Positions 8,191-17,300 of a stretch of DNA of 64,000 nucleotides are shown here, piece by piece; positions within the stretch are counted from its first letter, which is position 1, and each line of letters begins with the position of its first letter. The stretch covers positions 1 to 64,000 of the forward strand of contig DXIE01000035.1 of the NCBI GenBank assembly GCA_019113005.1, read 5' to 3'. A model generated the notes under the pieces. That model searched no databases. It was given only the letters and a program-made list of their open reading frames with translations, and was not told the origin of the DNA. Origin of the DNA: Candidatus Butyricicoccus avistercoris. GTDB lineage: Bacteria; Bacillota; Clostridia; Oscillospirales; Butyricicoccaceae. The position numbers were made by a program, and so were the translations under genes.

Positions 8191-10434
8191 ATGTTTAAAA
8201 ATATAAACTTACTTTCTCTTAATGACTTTTTTCTTTCTCTTAACAATAGAAAAGGTAATTTCGTTTTTTTCTATCGTTTTAACGGCATTTCTAATGATAT
8301 AATGGGTTTTATAAAACAATATTATATGTCTGCAAGACAAAATGGCGTTATAATAGATGGTCGTATTCCTAACCCTACTCCTGAAAATTTAAACTATTTA
8401 TCCGAAATGCTTGGCTCTGATTTTATGTTAGATAAAGCTTTTTTAGATAATAAGCTTAAAAAATGGCTGCCTCGCATGTCAGATGCACAGAGAAATAACA
8501 TTTGCTCTGCTATTTTTTCTACATTTGAGGATATGCTTAAAGCAGGAAAAAACCAAAATATAATTAAAAATGCATATATTAAATATATGTGTTGGCTTTA
8601 TTATAAATTTGAGCGTATAGTCGGTCAGTTAGGTGCGGATAATATACCAAAAATACTGTATTTTGGCGATATTTCGCAGTATGAATTACAGCTTTTAACT
8701 GCCCTTTCAAGAGCGGGTGCAGATATTGTGCTTTTAAACAGCTCTGGTGAACAAAATTATTTAAAACTAGACCCACAAAGTGCATTTTCTACGCTTTATA
8801 ATATAAATTCTGGATTTCCACAGGATTTTAGTCTTAAACAAATTCAAAAAAGTATAAGCGATGACCAAAATCGTCAGCGTATATTTGGAGAAAACCCAAA
8901 TTTAAAACCTTGCACAAATGCTTGGCTTGAAAAACCAGAACTAAACGAGATTTTAAAAACAAATCGTGGTGATAATAAAGAATTTTTCTATAATGCGTTT
9001 ATCGTCCAGTATGGTGTAGAGGATACGCTTTTATTTTCAAGTGATATGTGTGCTTTCTATCAAAATCTAAAAAATAGAAACTTGCTTGTTATAAATAATC
9101 AGCTCACTCCCCCATCAACCGACGAAATAAACACTGTAAAACGTACAAATTATCAAAATATTGAACAGCTTGCAAGTCATTTAAGCCAAAATATAAGCTA
9201 TCCAAATAATAAAGAGCTTGAAAAAATAATGAAAAAAGCATTTATTGATATTTTGCTTAACAGTCAAAAAGAAAATACAATTCAAAAACTTACAAGTAAG
9301 GCTGTTTATTTGCTTTGTTGGCTTAAACGATATCAAAAAGACTTATTTACAAATTGGAATGTCAATTCTCCGTCTGCGGTTTTTATTCTCTTTCACCCAT
9401 CACCTTCGGCAAACGAGGAATTGTTTTTAAATTTTCTATCTCATTTACCTGTTGATGTCCTTGTAATTATGCCAGATTTAAGTCAGTCTTTCACTTTTTC
9501 TGGCGAAAATCTACTTGAGATAAGATATACAAATTCAGTATCTGTTACCGCTTTCCCTTCTGCTCCCGCTAAAATGAAAGTTAGCACAGCCGCATATCAA
9601 GCCGAACGTGAAATGGACACGCTTTTATATTCAGATTCTGGAATGTATCGTGATAAACAGCACACAAAAGCGGATATTGTAACATTACAAACTATGTATG
9701 AGGAGATTTTTATTCTTTGGGAGCAAGAGCTTAAATATCGTACTGGTTTTTCTGCAAATGGTGAAAGTGTGAGTATGCCTGTGCTATTTAGCAAGGTTTC
9801 GGGTGTAAAAAATGGTAGTGTTTCTGATTACTGGCTAAATATTAAAAAGCTAATAACACCAAACACAATAGTTATAAACAGTTTGCCTTGGGTTTCAAGT
9901 TTTAGTCCAATGAAACAATTTGCAACTCAGTTTTTACAAAATGGTAAACTACAAAAGAATAAAATTAAATCACATAAAAATTATCCATATACAATTTTAA
10001 GAAATGAAATGCAAGAGCATTTACTCGATAAAATTCAGATTATGCTTGATGAAAAGTTAATTCGTGGCACATATCAAAATGGCACTGAATACACAATAAT
10101 TGCCACAGCATTAAATCTTGATAAACATCTACTTCGCATAATACAACAATTTGACTTTACAAAGAAAAATCCAAAATTACTCTTTATTTTAACTGGTGAA
10201 AAAACATTTTCACTAGAAGAAAGCATTATGGTTTGCTTTCTTCATTTAATCGGTTTTGATATTCTGTTTTTTGTTCCTACTGGTTATCAGTGTATAGAAC
10301 AGCATTTTAACCAGCAAATTATAAATGAATATCAAATCGGTGATTATATTTATGACTTGCCTGTGCCTAATTTTAATGAAGTAAATGAAGGTACACTTAG
10401 CTCTATTTTAAAACGTTTTGGAAGGAGTTTTTAA
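8191..10434 (+). CDS. YceG-like component of Ter stress module (large version)
   Basis: This 747-residue soluble protein resembles the YceG family found beside TelA and TerD genes in Firmicutes and annotated as a putative component of a 'biosynthetic module'. Supporting stretches are PKILYFGDISQYELQLLTALSRAGADIVLLN (about 150-180) and a related pattern, VFILFHPSPSANEELFLNFLSHLPVDVLVIMPD (about 396-430). A third, C-terminal unit (GFDILFFVPTGYQCIEQHF) is typical of the family. So the protein appears to contain several alpha/beta repeats and is longer than the roughly 540-residue Bacillus protein. No catalytic motif can be named. GAGAGG precedes the ATG. The telA-like gene starts 3 bases after its stop, which indicates tight coupling. 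Confidence 0.7.
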   Translation: MFKNINLLSLNDFFLSLNNRKGNFVFFYRFNGISNDIMGFIKQYYMSARQNGVIIDGRIPNPTPENLNYLSEMLGSDFMLDKAFLDNKLKKWLPRMSDAQRNNICSAIFSTFEDMLKAGKNQNIIKNAYIKYMCWLYYKFERIVGQLGADNIPKILYFGDISQYELQLLTALSRAGADIVLLNSSGEQNYLKLDPQSAFSTLYNINSGFPQDFSLKQIQKSISDDQNRQRIFGENPNLKPCTNAWLEKPELNEILKTNRGDNKEFFYNAFIVQYGVEDTLLFSSDMCAFYQNLKNRNLLVINNQLTPPSTDEINTVKRTNYQNIEQLASHLSQNISYPNNKELEKIMKKAFIDILLNSQKENTIQKLTSKAVYLLCWLKRYQKDLFTNWNVNSPSAVFILFHPSPSANEELFLNFLSHLPVDVLVIMPDLSQSFTFSGENLLEIRYTNSVSVTAFPSAPAKMKVSTAAYQAEREMDTLLYSDSGMYRDKQHTKADIVTLQTMYEEIFILWEQELKYRTGFSANGESVSMPVLFSKVSGVKNGSVSDYWLNIKKLITPNTIVINSLPWVSSFSPMKQFATQFLQNGKLQKNKIKSHKNYPYTILRNEMQEHLLDKIQIMLDEKLIRGTYQNGTEYTIIATALNLDKHLLRIIQQFDFTKKNPKLLFILTGEKTFSLEESIMVCFLHLIGFDILFFVPTGYQCIEQHFNQQIINEYQIGDYIYDLPVPNFNEVNEGTLSSILKRFGRSF

Positions 10435-10437
10435 ATT

Positions 10438-11589
10438 ATGGGATTAAATCTTCGTAGACCAGACTCTGCTATTACACCAAGCTCAGAACCTACTAATCAG
10501 ATTGAAGTTTATGAGCAATATGACATCGCCGCAGACCGTCAGCAAATGAACCAAACTCTTGTTAACTCTCCTGAAGTTGACAAGCTCGCAAGCCAAATTG
10601 AAGTTTATAACCTTGAAACCATAGTTTCTTTTGGTGCTGAGGCGGCTGAAGAAATCTCAAAATGTTCTGATATCGTGCTAAATAGCATGAACATGGCACA
10701 GCTTGATAATTCAAGTGTTATGTTAAACACTCTAACCAAAATCATGGATAAATTTGATTTAGAGGAAATCAAGCAAGAACCTAATTTTTTAGGTAAGCTG
10801 TTTGGTAATATGAGAAAACAGCTTGACAAACTGCTTGCAAAATATCACACTATGGGTGATGAAGTAGATAAAATCTATGTAGAGCTTAAAAAGTATGAAT
10901 CTGAAATCAAACAATCTAACCGCAGACTTGAAGAAATGTTCCAAGCTAATGTAGGTTATTATCATGAGCTTGTAAAATACATTTTAGCTGGTGAACAGGG
11001 TTGCCGAGAGCTTGAAGCATATATTGCCGAGCGTCAAAACGATTTAAACCAAACTGGTGACCAATCCATTCAGTTTGAACTTACTACGCTGAACCAAGCT
11101 CTTTTAATGCTTGAACAGCGTACTCAAGACCTCAGAACGGCGGAGAATGTAGCTATTCAGTCTATCCCAATGATTAAAACCATGCAGTTTAGCAATATGA
11201 ACCTTGTTCGTAAGATAAATTCTGCATTTATTATTACCTTACCTGTATTTAAACAGGCTCTCACACAAGCTATTATGCTTAAACGTCAAAAAATTCAAGC
11301 TGATGCTATGGCAGCTCTTGACGAAAAAACAAATGAAATGCTTATTAAAAACGCTCAAAACACAGCCGAGCAGTCCAAAATGATTGCTAGAATGGCATCT
11401 GGCAGTTCAATTAAAATGGAAACTCTTGAGCGTACATGGCAAACCATTGTTTCTGGTATTGATGAAACAAGGCAAATTCAAGAAAATGCAAGAAAACAAC
11501 GTCTTGATGACCAAAAACGCTTAGAAGCTATCAAAGAGGATTTTTACAAGCGTTATAATAAGCCTCTGCAAAACCCTCAAAACAAATAA
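10438..11589 (+). CDS. TelA/YceH family toxic anion resistance protein
   Basis: This 383-residue, largely helical and coiled-coil protein fits the TelA (PF05816) family. Members occur with TerD proteins and YceG in tellurite, cell-wall-stress and toxic-anion resistance loci, and their biochemical role is unsettled. Family features are VDKLASQIEVYNLETIVSFGAEAAEEISKCSD near the N-terminus, the NFLGKLFGNMRKQLDKLLAKY block, and the long central coiled coil. The C-terminal SAFIITLPVFKQALTQAIMLKRQ and TLERTWQTIVSGIDETRQI segments also match. There is no signal peptide. It has AAGGAG upstream and is packed between yceG-like and terD genes. Confidence 0.88.
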   Translation: MGLNLRRPDSAITPSSEPTNQIEVYEQYDIAADRQQMNQTLVNSPEVDKLASQIEVYNLETIVSFGAEAAEEISKCSDIVLNSMNMAQLDNSSVMLNTLTKIMDKFDLEEIKQEPNFLGKLFGNMRKQLDKLLAKYHTMGDEVDKIYVELKKYESEIKQSNRRLEEMFQANVGYYHELVKYILAGEQGCRELEAYIAERQNDLNQTGDQSIQFELTTLNQALLMLEQRTQDLRTAENVAIQSIPMIKTMQFSNMNLVRKINSAFIITLPVFKQALTQAIMLKRQKIQADAMAALDEKTNEMLIKNAQNTAEQSKMIARMASGSSIKMETLERTWQTIVSGIDETRQIQENARKQRLDDQKRLEAIKEDFYKRYNKPLQNPQNK

Positions 11590-11605
11590 AAGGAGGTTAT
11601 AAATT

Positions 11606-12187
11606 ATGCCTATCAATCTAACAAAAGGACAGAAAGTAGATTTAACCAAGGACAATCCAAATTTAACAAAAATCATAGTAGGTCTTGGTTGGGACGTAAA
11701 CGCTTTTGATTCAGGTGCAGCTTTCGACCTTGATGCCTCAGTTTTTATGGTTGGAAGTAATGGCAAATGCCCAACAGAAAATGAATTTATCTTTTATGGT
11801 AATCTCACACATTCCAGCGAAAGTGTAAAACATATGGGCGATAACCGCACTGGTGAAGGCGATGGAGATGATGAACAAATAGAAATCGACCTTACAAAAA
11901 TTCCTTCAAATATTGATAAAATTGCGTTCACAGTAACCATTTATGAGGCTGATGAACGCAGACAAAATTTTGGTCAAGTAAGCAATTCTTACATTCATAT
12001 TCAGGATATGATAACAGGAACTGACCTTATCCGCTATGATTTAGGTGAAGATTTTTCTATTGAAACCGCTATTGTTGTTGGTGAACTTTACCGTCATAAT
12101 GGTCAGTGGAAATTTAATGCTATCGGCAGTGGTTTCCAAGGCGGTTTAGCCGCTTTGTGTGGTCACTATGGCATAGAAGTTGCATAA
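11606..12187 (+). CDS. TerD family Ca2+-binding stress protein, copy 1
   Basis: This 193-residue TerD-family protein has a complete metal site: acidic FDLDAS (D41, D43) and the loop [15 protein letters not shown] (78-92). TerD domains are jelly-roll-like folds that bind two Ca2+ ions in characterised members. The usual C-terminal [24 protein letters not shown] is present. AAAAGGAGG lies before the ATG. Copies 1 and 2 are close paralogues in the order terD1-terD2-terD3, matching the yceCDE arrangement of Bacillus. Its cellular ligand is unknown. Confidence 0.95.
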   Translation: MPINLTKGQKVDLTKDNPNLTKIIVGLGWDVNAFDSGAAFDLDASVFMVGSNGKCPTENEFIFYGNLTHSSESVKHMGDNRTGEGDGDDEQIEIDLTKIPSNIDKIAFTVTIYEADERRQNFGQVSNSYIHIQDMITGTDLIRYDLGEDFSIETAIVVGELYRHNGQWKFNAIGSGFQGGLAALCGHYGIEVA

Positions 12188-12210
12188 GAAATTTAAGGAG
12201 GTAGTTTATT

Positions 12211-12792
12211 ATGCCAATCAGCTTAAAAAAAGGACAAAAAGTAAGTCTTACAAAGGACAACCCAGGGCTATCAAGAGTTGTAGTAGGTCTTGGCTGGGAC
12301 GTTAACCGATTTGATACAGGTGGAGCTTTTGACCTAGATGCAGCCGCTTTCCTTCTTTCAGATAACGGAAAAACCACATCTTCTGATGATTTTGTTTTCT
12401 ATGGCAATCTAAAGCATAATTCTGGTAGTGTTGAACACATCGGTGACAATAGAACTGGTGACGGCGATGGCGATGACGAGAAAATTATTGTTGATTTAAC
12501 TCGTGTGCCTGCAAATATCACCAAAATTGCATTTACTGCAACTATTTATGAAGCAGACGAACGCAGACAAAACTTCGGTCAGGTTAATAATGCATTTATT
12601 CGCATTGTTGATGAAAGCACAAACACCGAGCTTATGCGTTATGATTTAGGCGAGGATTTCTCTATTGAAACCGCTGTTGTTTTTGGTGAGCTTTATAAGA
12701 ACAATGGTGAATGGAAATTTAATGCTATTGGTAGTGGCTATCAAGGCGGTCTAGCTGCACTATGCAACAACTTTGGTATTGATGTCGAGTGA
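12211..12792 (+). CDS. TerD family Ca2+-binding stress protein, copy 2
   Basis: This is a second TerD paralogue of identical length (193 residues), strongly similar to copy 1. It has [10 protein letters not shown] and the acidic loop [15 protein letters not shown], so the Ca2+ site is intact. The C-terminus [20 protein letters not shown] is conserved. It starts 23 bases after copy 1 with its own AAGGAGG site, consistent with a local tandem duplication kept under selection. Confidence 0.95.
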   Translation: MPISLKKGQKVSLTKDNPGLSRVVVGLGWDVNRFDTGGAFDLDAAAFLLSDNGKTTSSDDFVFYGNLKHNSGSVEHIGDNRTGDGDGDDEKIIVDLTRVPANITKIAFTATIYEADERRQNFGQVNNAFIRIVDESTNTELMRYDLGEDFSIETAVVFGELYKNNGEWKFNAIGSGYQGGLAALCNNFGIDVE

Positions 12793-12816
12793 TAAAAACA
12801 AAGGAGGACACAAATT

Positions 12817-13425
12817 ATGTCTGTTTCTCTAAAGAAAGGTCAAAAAGTTAGCCTTACAAAAGAAAGCAATAGCGGTTTAAATACTGTGCTTGTTGGTCTT
12901 GGCTGGGACGAAGCTCCAAAAAAATCGGGTGGTTTTTTAAGCTCTCTGTTCTCATCTGCAAGCCAAAGCATAGACTGTGATGCCTCTGCCCTTATGCTTA
13001 GAAATGGTAAGCTTTTAGGCACTCATGATGTGGTTTATTTTGGCAATCTTGCTCATAGCACTGGTACTGTCACCCATTTAGGTGACAATTTAACTGGTGA
13101 AGGTGCTGGCGATGATGAGCAAATTATTGTAAATCTGGCTCAAGTTCCAAATGATTATGACCGCATTGTTATGGTTGTAAATATTTATAAAGCAGATGAA
13201 AGACATCAGCATTTTGGAATGATTAAAAATGCATTCATTCGCATTGTTGACTCAAGAAATAATGCAGAGCTTTGCAGATTTAATCTATCTGATGATTATA
13301 CAGGCATGACTGCTATGATTTTCGGTGAGCTTTATCGCAGTGATGGAGAATGGAAATTCAATGCAATAGGTCAAGGCACAACTGACTCTGGTTTAAAAGA
13401 GTTGCTTGCACGTTTCCACGACTAA
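12817..13425 (+). CDS. TerD family protein, copy 3 (divergent)
   Basis: This third TerD paralogue has 202 residues and is more diverged. About 10 extra residues rich in Ser, Gly and Phe (KKSGGFLSSLFSSASQS) are inserted before the first acidic strand. That strand reads DCDASAL instead of DLDAS, and the loop reads GDNLTGEGAGDDEQI, losing one aspartate. The C-terminus lacks the GFQGGLAAL ending and reads GQGTTDSGLKELLARF. It may bind metal differently. AAAGGAGG precedes the start, and a hairpin terminator follows. Confidence 0.93.
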   Translation: MSVSLKKGQKVSLTKESNSGLNTVLVGLGWDEAPKKSGGFLSSLFSSASQSIDCDASALMLRNGKLLGTHDVVYFGNLAHSTGTVTHLGDNLTGEGAGDDEQIIVNLAQVPNDYDRIVMVVNIYKADERHQHFGMIKNAFIRIVDSRNNAELCRFNLSDDYTGMTAMIFGELYRSDGEWKFNAIGQGTTDSGLKELLARFHD

Positions 13426-13443
13426 CTAAATATTCGTCATTAT

Positions 13444-13470
13444 AAAGGCGAGATTTTACCTCTCGCCTTT
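13444..13470 (+). terminator. Hairpin between terD3 and the Ca2+ ATPase
   Basis: A perfect 10-bp stem, AAAGGCGAGA with TCTCGCCTTT around a 7-base loop, is followed by T residues. It lies 18 bases after terD3 and 26 bases before the ATPase gene. No separate promoter for the ATPase is evident, so it may act as a partial terminator that sets pump expression below that of the TerD proteins. Confidence 0.8.
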
Positions 13471-13495
13471 TTTATGATATAAAAAGGAGAAAATT

Positions 13496-16135
13496 ATGAA
13501 CTTTAATGGATTATCCGAAAAGGAAGTTGCTGAGTCCAGAAAAAAATATGGCAGTAACGTTATTCCAGACTCAGAACCGACCACGTTCTGGGCGGAGTTT
13601 AAAGAAACTTTCAAAGACCCTATGATTCGTATTTTGCTTGCAATCGCAGCACTTATGATTGTAATGTTCTTTTTAGGTTACTCAGATATTTATGAGCCAG
13701 TAGGTACTATTGTAGCTGTGCTTATTGTAGCGTTTGTGTCGGCAAAAACAGGTGTTGCAAGTGATACTAAATATCGTCAGCTCAAGGATAGCACAAAAAA
13801 AGACCAATGTAAGGTTTATAGAAATGGTGTTGTAACTGTAATTGATGTTGATGATGTAGTTGTTGGCGATAAAATACTATTACAATCGGGTGATAAAATC
13901 CCAGCTGACGGTGTGCTTATAAGCGGTCATCTTAAAGTCGATAACTCAGCTTTAAACGGTGAGGCTGAAGAATGTCCAAAGACAGCAGCTGATGAGAATT
14001 TCCGTTTGGCTGATGAAATCACTGGTGACACATTTGTTGATAAACATTCCCTTTTCCGTGGTGCTGTGCTGTTTGACGGCGAAGGTGTAATGGACGTACA
14101 AAAAGTCGGTCTTTCCACTATGATGGGTAAGATGGCTGAAGAAATGCAAGATGATGAGCCTGACTCCCCTCTTAAAGTTAAGCTTGCAAAGCTTGCTGGC
14201 ATGATTTCAAAATTTGGCTATATCGGTGCGGTTGTAATCGCTATTATGTACTTTGTGCATTTTGTAATCACTGCTGGTGGTTTTGATGCTTATTTTGCAC
14301 TTGGCTCTGCTAAAATTATCAAGGATATTATCAATGCTGTTTCCCTTGCGGTTGTTGTTATCGTTTGTGCTGTGCCAGAGGGTCTGCCTCTTATGATTTC
14401 TCTTGTGCTTATGCAAAACACAAGCAAAATGCTTGACCACAACGTATTAGTTCGTAAGGCTGTTGGTATTGAAACCGCAGGTTCACTAAATATTCTATTC
14501 AGCGATAAAACAGGTACTATTACAAAAGGTCATCTTGAAGTTGTAGAATTTTTCACTGCTGATGGTACAGTAATCCCTGAGCTTGCAAATCATGCTAAAA
14601 CAAAACAGCTTGTTGATTTGGCAATCGGTAAAAACACACAATCTATGTTTGATGTAGAGGGTCGTGTTATTGGTGGTAACGCTACCGACCAAGCTTTAAT
14701 GAAGTTTATCGGAAAAGAAGTTTTCGACAGCTTACATGACCGTTATACTATCACCGATTCTCAAAGTTTTAACTCTGCAAATAAATTCAGCCAAGCTTAT
14801 TTAGCTGAGTTTGGCAAAACATTCTATAAGGGTGCACCAGAAAGACTGCTTGCAGTATCACAAAATTATCTTGATACCAACGGTGAGATTAAACCTATCG
14901 ATATGAACAAACTAAATGCAAAAATTGATGCACTGGCTGAAAAGTCTATGCGTGTGCTTGCATTTGGTTACTCCGAAAAGGCTATGACCGAAAACACATT
15001 ACATAATGATACAGTAATTATCGGTTTTGTTGCTATTCGTGATGATGTTCGCCCAGAAGCTAGAGATGCTATTCGTGAAGTTCAAAACGCAGGTATTCAA
15101 GTTGTAATGATTACAGGTGACCGTCTTGAAACTGCGGTTGCAATCGCTAAAGATGCAAACTTACTCAGAAATGATGATGAAGTTGCTTTAACTTCTGCTC
15201 AACTTAATAATATGAGCGATGAAGAAGTTAAAAAGATTATCCCTAAAATTCGTGTTATTGCTCGTGCATTACCTACCGATAAATCTAGAATGGTTCGTCT
15301 GTGTCAAGAGATGAATTTAGTTGTTGGCATGACTGGCGACGGTGTAAATGACTCTCCTGCTTTAAAGCGTGCAGATGTAGGCTTTGCTATGGGCAGCGGT
15401 ACAGAAGCTGCTAAGGAAGCGGGTAAAATTGTTATTCTTGATGATAACTTCCGCTCAATTAAAGACGCTATTTGGTATGGTCGTACCATTTACCATAACA
15501 TCTTAAAGTTCTGTAAGTTCCAGCTTGTAATTAACGTTGCAGCTGTTGTTGTAAGTGCAGTTGCTCCATTCTTTGGTGTTGAAGAACCTCTCAAGGTAAC
15601 ACATTTACTGTTTGTAAACCTTGTTATGGACGGTTTAGGTGCTATTATGCTTGGTAATGAGCCAGCTAAGGAATGTTATATGACCGAAAAACCTAGAAAA
15701 CGTGATGAAAGCATCGTAAGCCGTCCTATGCTTATGCAAATTGTCACTATGGGCATATGGCTAACTATAATTAGCTTTGTATTCCTAAAACTAGACTTCT
15801 TTAACCAGTTCTTTGCAAATGAGGAGCAAAAGCTATCTGCATATTTTGTAATGTTTATTTGGAGTGCATTATTTAATGGATTTAATGTGCGTGACGATGG
15901 ATACCATATTTTTAAAGGCTTGAATGAAAATACAGGCTTTATGAAAGTATTTATCGCTATTATCTTAATTCAAGCTGCTATTGTAAATGCAAGCATTATT
16001 CCACAATTAAGTTTTATCGGCAATATGTTTAGCTGTATTCCATTCCCTCTAATTGGTTGGGTTGTAGTTGCTATTTTAGCATTTACCATGATACCAGTTG
16101 ATTTAATCAGAAAAGCTGTTACAGGCTCTAAATAA
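13496..16135 (+). CDS. P-type Ca2+-transporting ATPase (PMCA-like)
   Basis: This 879-residue P-type ATPase of the Ca2+ class most likely exports Ca2+ across the cytoplasmic membrane. Order: N-terminal cation-ATPase domain; TM1-2 (about 43-80); actuator domain with SALNGEAEE (151-159) in place of the usual TGE; TM3-4 with the ion-binding VPEGLP (293-298). The phosphorylation motif SDKTGTIT has D337, KGAPE is in the nucleotide domain, and TGDGVNDSPALK is the hinge; six C-terminal TM helices follow. The single-site VCAVPEGLPL and C-terminal NLVMDGLGA resemble PMCA-type pumps. It follows three TerD genes, suggesting a role in Ca2+ handling with that module. AAAGGAG precedes the start. Confidence 0.92.
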   Translation: MNFNGLSEKEVAESRKKYGSNVIPDSEPTTFWAEFKETFKDPMIRILLAIAALMIVMFFLGYSDIYEPVGTIVAVLIVAFVSAKTGVASDTKYRQLKDSTKKDQCKVYRNGVVTVIDVDDVVVGDKILLQSGDKIPADGVLISGHLKVDNSALNGEAEECPKTAADENFRLADEITGDTFVDKHSLFRGAVLFDGEGVMDVQKVGLSTMMGKMAEEMQDDEPDSPLKVKLAKLAGMISKFGYIGAVVIAIMYFVHFVITAGGFDAYFALGSAKIIKDIINAVSLAVVVIVCAVPEGLPLMISLVLMQNTSKMLDHNVLVRKAVGIETAGSLNILFSDKTGTITKGHLEVVEFFTADGTVIPELANHAKTKQLVDLAIGKNTQSMFDVEGRVIGGNATDQALMKFIGKEVFDSLHDRYTITDSQSFNSANKFSQAYLAEFGKTFYKGAPERLLAVSQNYLDTNGEIKPIDMNKLNAKIDALAEKSMRVLAFGYSEKAMTENTLHNDTVIIGFVAIRDDVRPEARDAIREVQNAGIQVVMITGDRLETAVAIAKDANLLRNDDEVALTSAQLNNMSDEEVKKIIPKIRVIARALPTDKSRMVRLCQEMNLVVGMTGDGVNDSPALKRADVGFAMGSGTEAAKEAGKIVILDDNFRSIKDAIWYGRTIYHNILKFCKFQLVINVAAVVVSAVAPFFGVEEPLKVTHLLFVNLVMDGLGAIMLGNEPAKECYMTEKPRKRDESIVSRPMLMQIVTMGIWLTIISFVFLKLDFFNQFFANEEQKLSAYFVMFIWSALFNGFNVRDDGYHIFKGLNENTGFMKVFIAIILIQAAIVNASIIPQLSFIGNMFSCIPFPLIGWVVVAILAFTMIPVDLIRKAVTGSK

Positions 16136-16142
16136 CAAACTA

Positions 16143-16167
16143 AAAACCCGCCAATTAGGCGGGTTTT
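16143..16167. terminator. Bidirectional terminator between the Ca2+ ATPase and DHHW genes
   Basis: A perfect 10-bp stem, AAAACCCGCC with GGCGGGTTTT around a 5-base loop, lies between two convergent genes with only 34 bases between their stops. The U tract on the plus strand is clear; the A-rich left arm serves the opposite direction. Confidence 0.9.
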
Positions 16168-16169
16168 AT

Positions 16170-17288
16170 TTATTTTAGCCACTGTAAACTTCTATCTGTT
16201 GCTAGAGTATCAAGCCCATAAACAAATAATATATCATCATAGTTATTTTGCTCTATAAGCTCGCTTGCTGTCTGCTTTTTAAAATATCTGAGGTCGATTA
16301 AGTCTATCTCACTATACTCAGATGCTAAAAACGGTGCTAAACAATGTGCAAATGAATCTCTGATAATAAGCAGTTTTTTGTCACTGTCTGCATTTGATTT
16401 TAAATTCACAAGTGCATGGTTGCCATCTAAAAACACAGGATATTTGTCAGCCTCATCTAAATGGTCTGTAAAAAACATACTGTCATATTCTATTGGAAAT
16501 GGTCTATTTTCATCTGTAATAGTTACATTTACATTTAGATTTTGTTGTTTCCACAGAGAAATAGTATCTGGCGGAGTAGCCCATAAACCACTTTTAGAAT
16601 ATGATGTGCCATAAAAGCCATCATAGTTTTCTATATCATACTCTGTTTGAGGTGTAGGAGTAAATCCCATTTGCTCGCCCGCTTTAGAGTATGCTATATA
16701 TGCACCTTTACTTGTCCAGTGGTGGTCAGTTTTATAATAAACATCTGTGTTTTCACTTAAAACACCTGAAACATCAATAAAACTCACTTCTTCACTTAAA
16801 AGCGATTTTAATTGATTTAGTAACTGTGCATCTGGGTAATTATCATGTAGTTTTGGTAGTTTATCCTCCATAATATATCCTTTAGTTGGCACAGCCATAA
16901 AATAAATATTATCATGGCTTTCAGCAAATTTCTCAAGTATCTGTATATTTTCTGTCCAAGTAGAATTTTGAGTTATAGGCTTTTCTAAAAGCCAATTATC
17001 TTCACCTTTATAAATGTCTCCCGTAGCGTTTAAGCCAACTGATTGCTTTATATAAGAATGGAGTCCAACCCAAAAATCTCTTGCAAAGAAATGGTCAGAA
17101 AAATATGTGTCCATTTTAGAAAACCATGAACCATCAGCAAGACTTTCTAATGAAAACTTAGGCATTTCCTCAAGTACACGCTTTTCATTTTGTGAAAATT
17201 CCTGTTTTGGCATAATGAAAAATAAAAACATCATGCCAGCAAAAAACAAACAAAATAATATGCTTATTAGGAGGTTAGTTTTTTTCAT
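16170..17288 (-). CDS. DHHW family protein (AlgX/DltD-like acylation partner)
   Basis: This 372-residue extracytoplasmic protein is anchored by one N-terminal membrane segment (about 5-26). It carries the signature TDHHW (DHHW at 188-191) and the earlier MAVPTKGYIMEDKLP block, typical of DHHW proteins related to the SGNH-fold AlgX/AlgJ acetylases. The pairing with an MBOAT gene 12 bases upstream is the usual AlgI/AlgX-type arrangement, where the MBOAT moves an acyl group across the membrane and this protein helps transfer it to a polymer. The polymer cannot be told from the sequence. The gene ends at a shared terminator. Confidence 0.85.
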   Translation of the reverse strand: MKKTNLLISILFCLFFAGMMFLFFIMPKQEFSQNEKRVLEEMPKFSLESLADGSWFSKMDTYFSDHFFARDFWVGLHSYIKQSVGLNATGDIYKGEDNWLLEKPITQNSTWTENIQILEKFAESHDNIYFMAVPTKGYIMEDKLPKLHDNYPDAQLLNQLKSLLSEEVSFIDVSGVLSENTDVYYKTDHHWTSKGAYIAYSKAGEQMGFTPTPQTEYDIENYDGFYGTSYSKSGLWATPPDTISLWKQQNLNVNVTITDENRPFPIEYDSMFFTDHLDEADKYPVFLDGNHALVNLKSNADSDKKLLIIRDSFAHCLAPFLASEYSEIDLIDLRYFKKQTASELIEQNNYDDILFVYGLDTLATDRSLQWLK

Positions 17289-17300
17289 ATTCTTCCTCCC

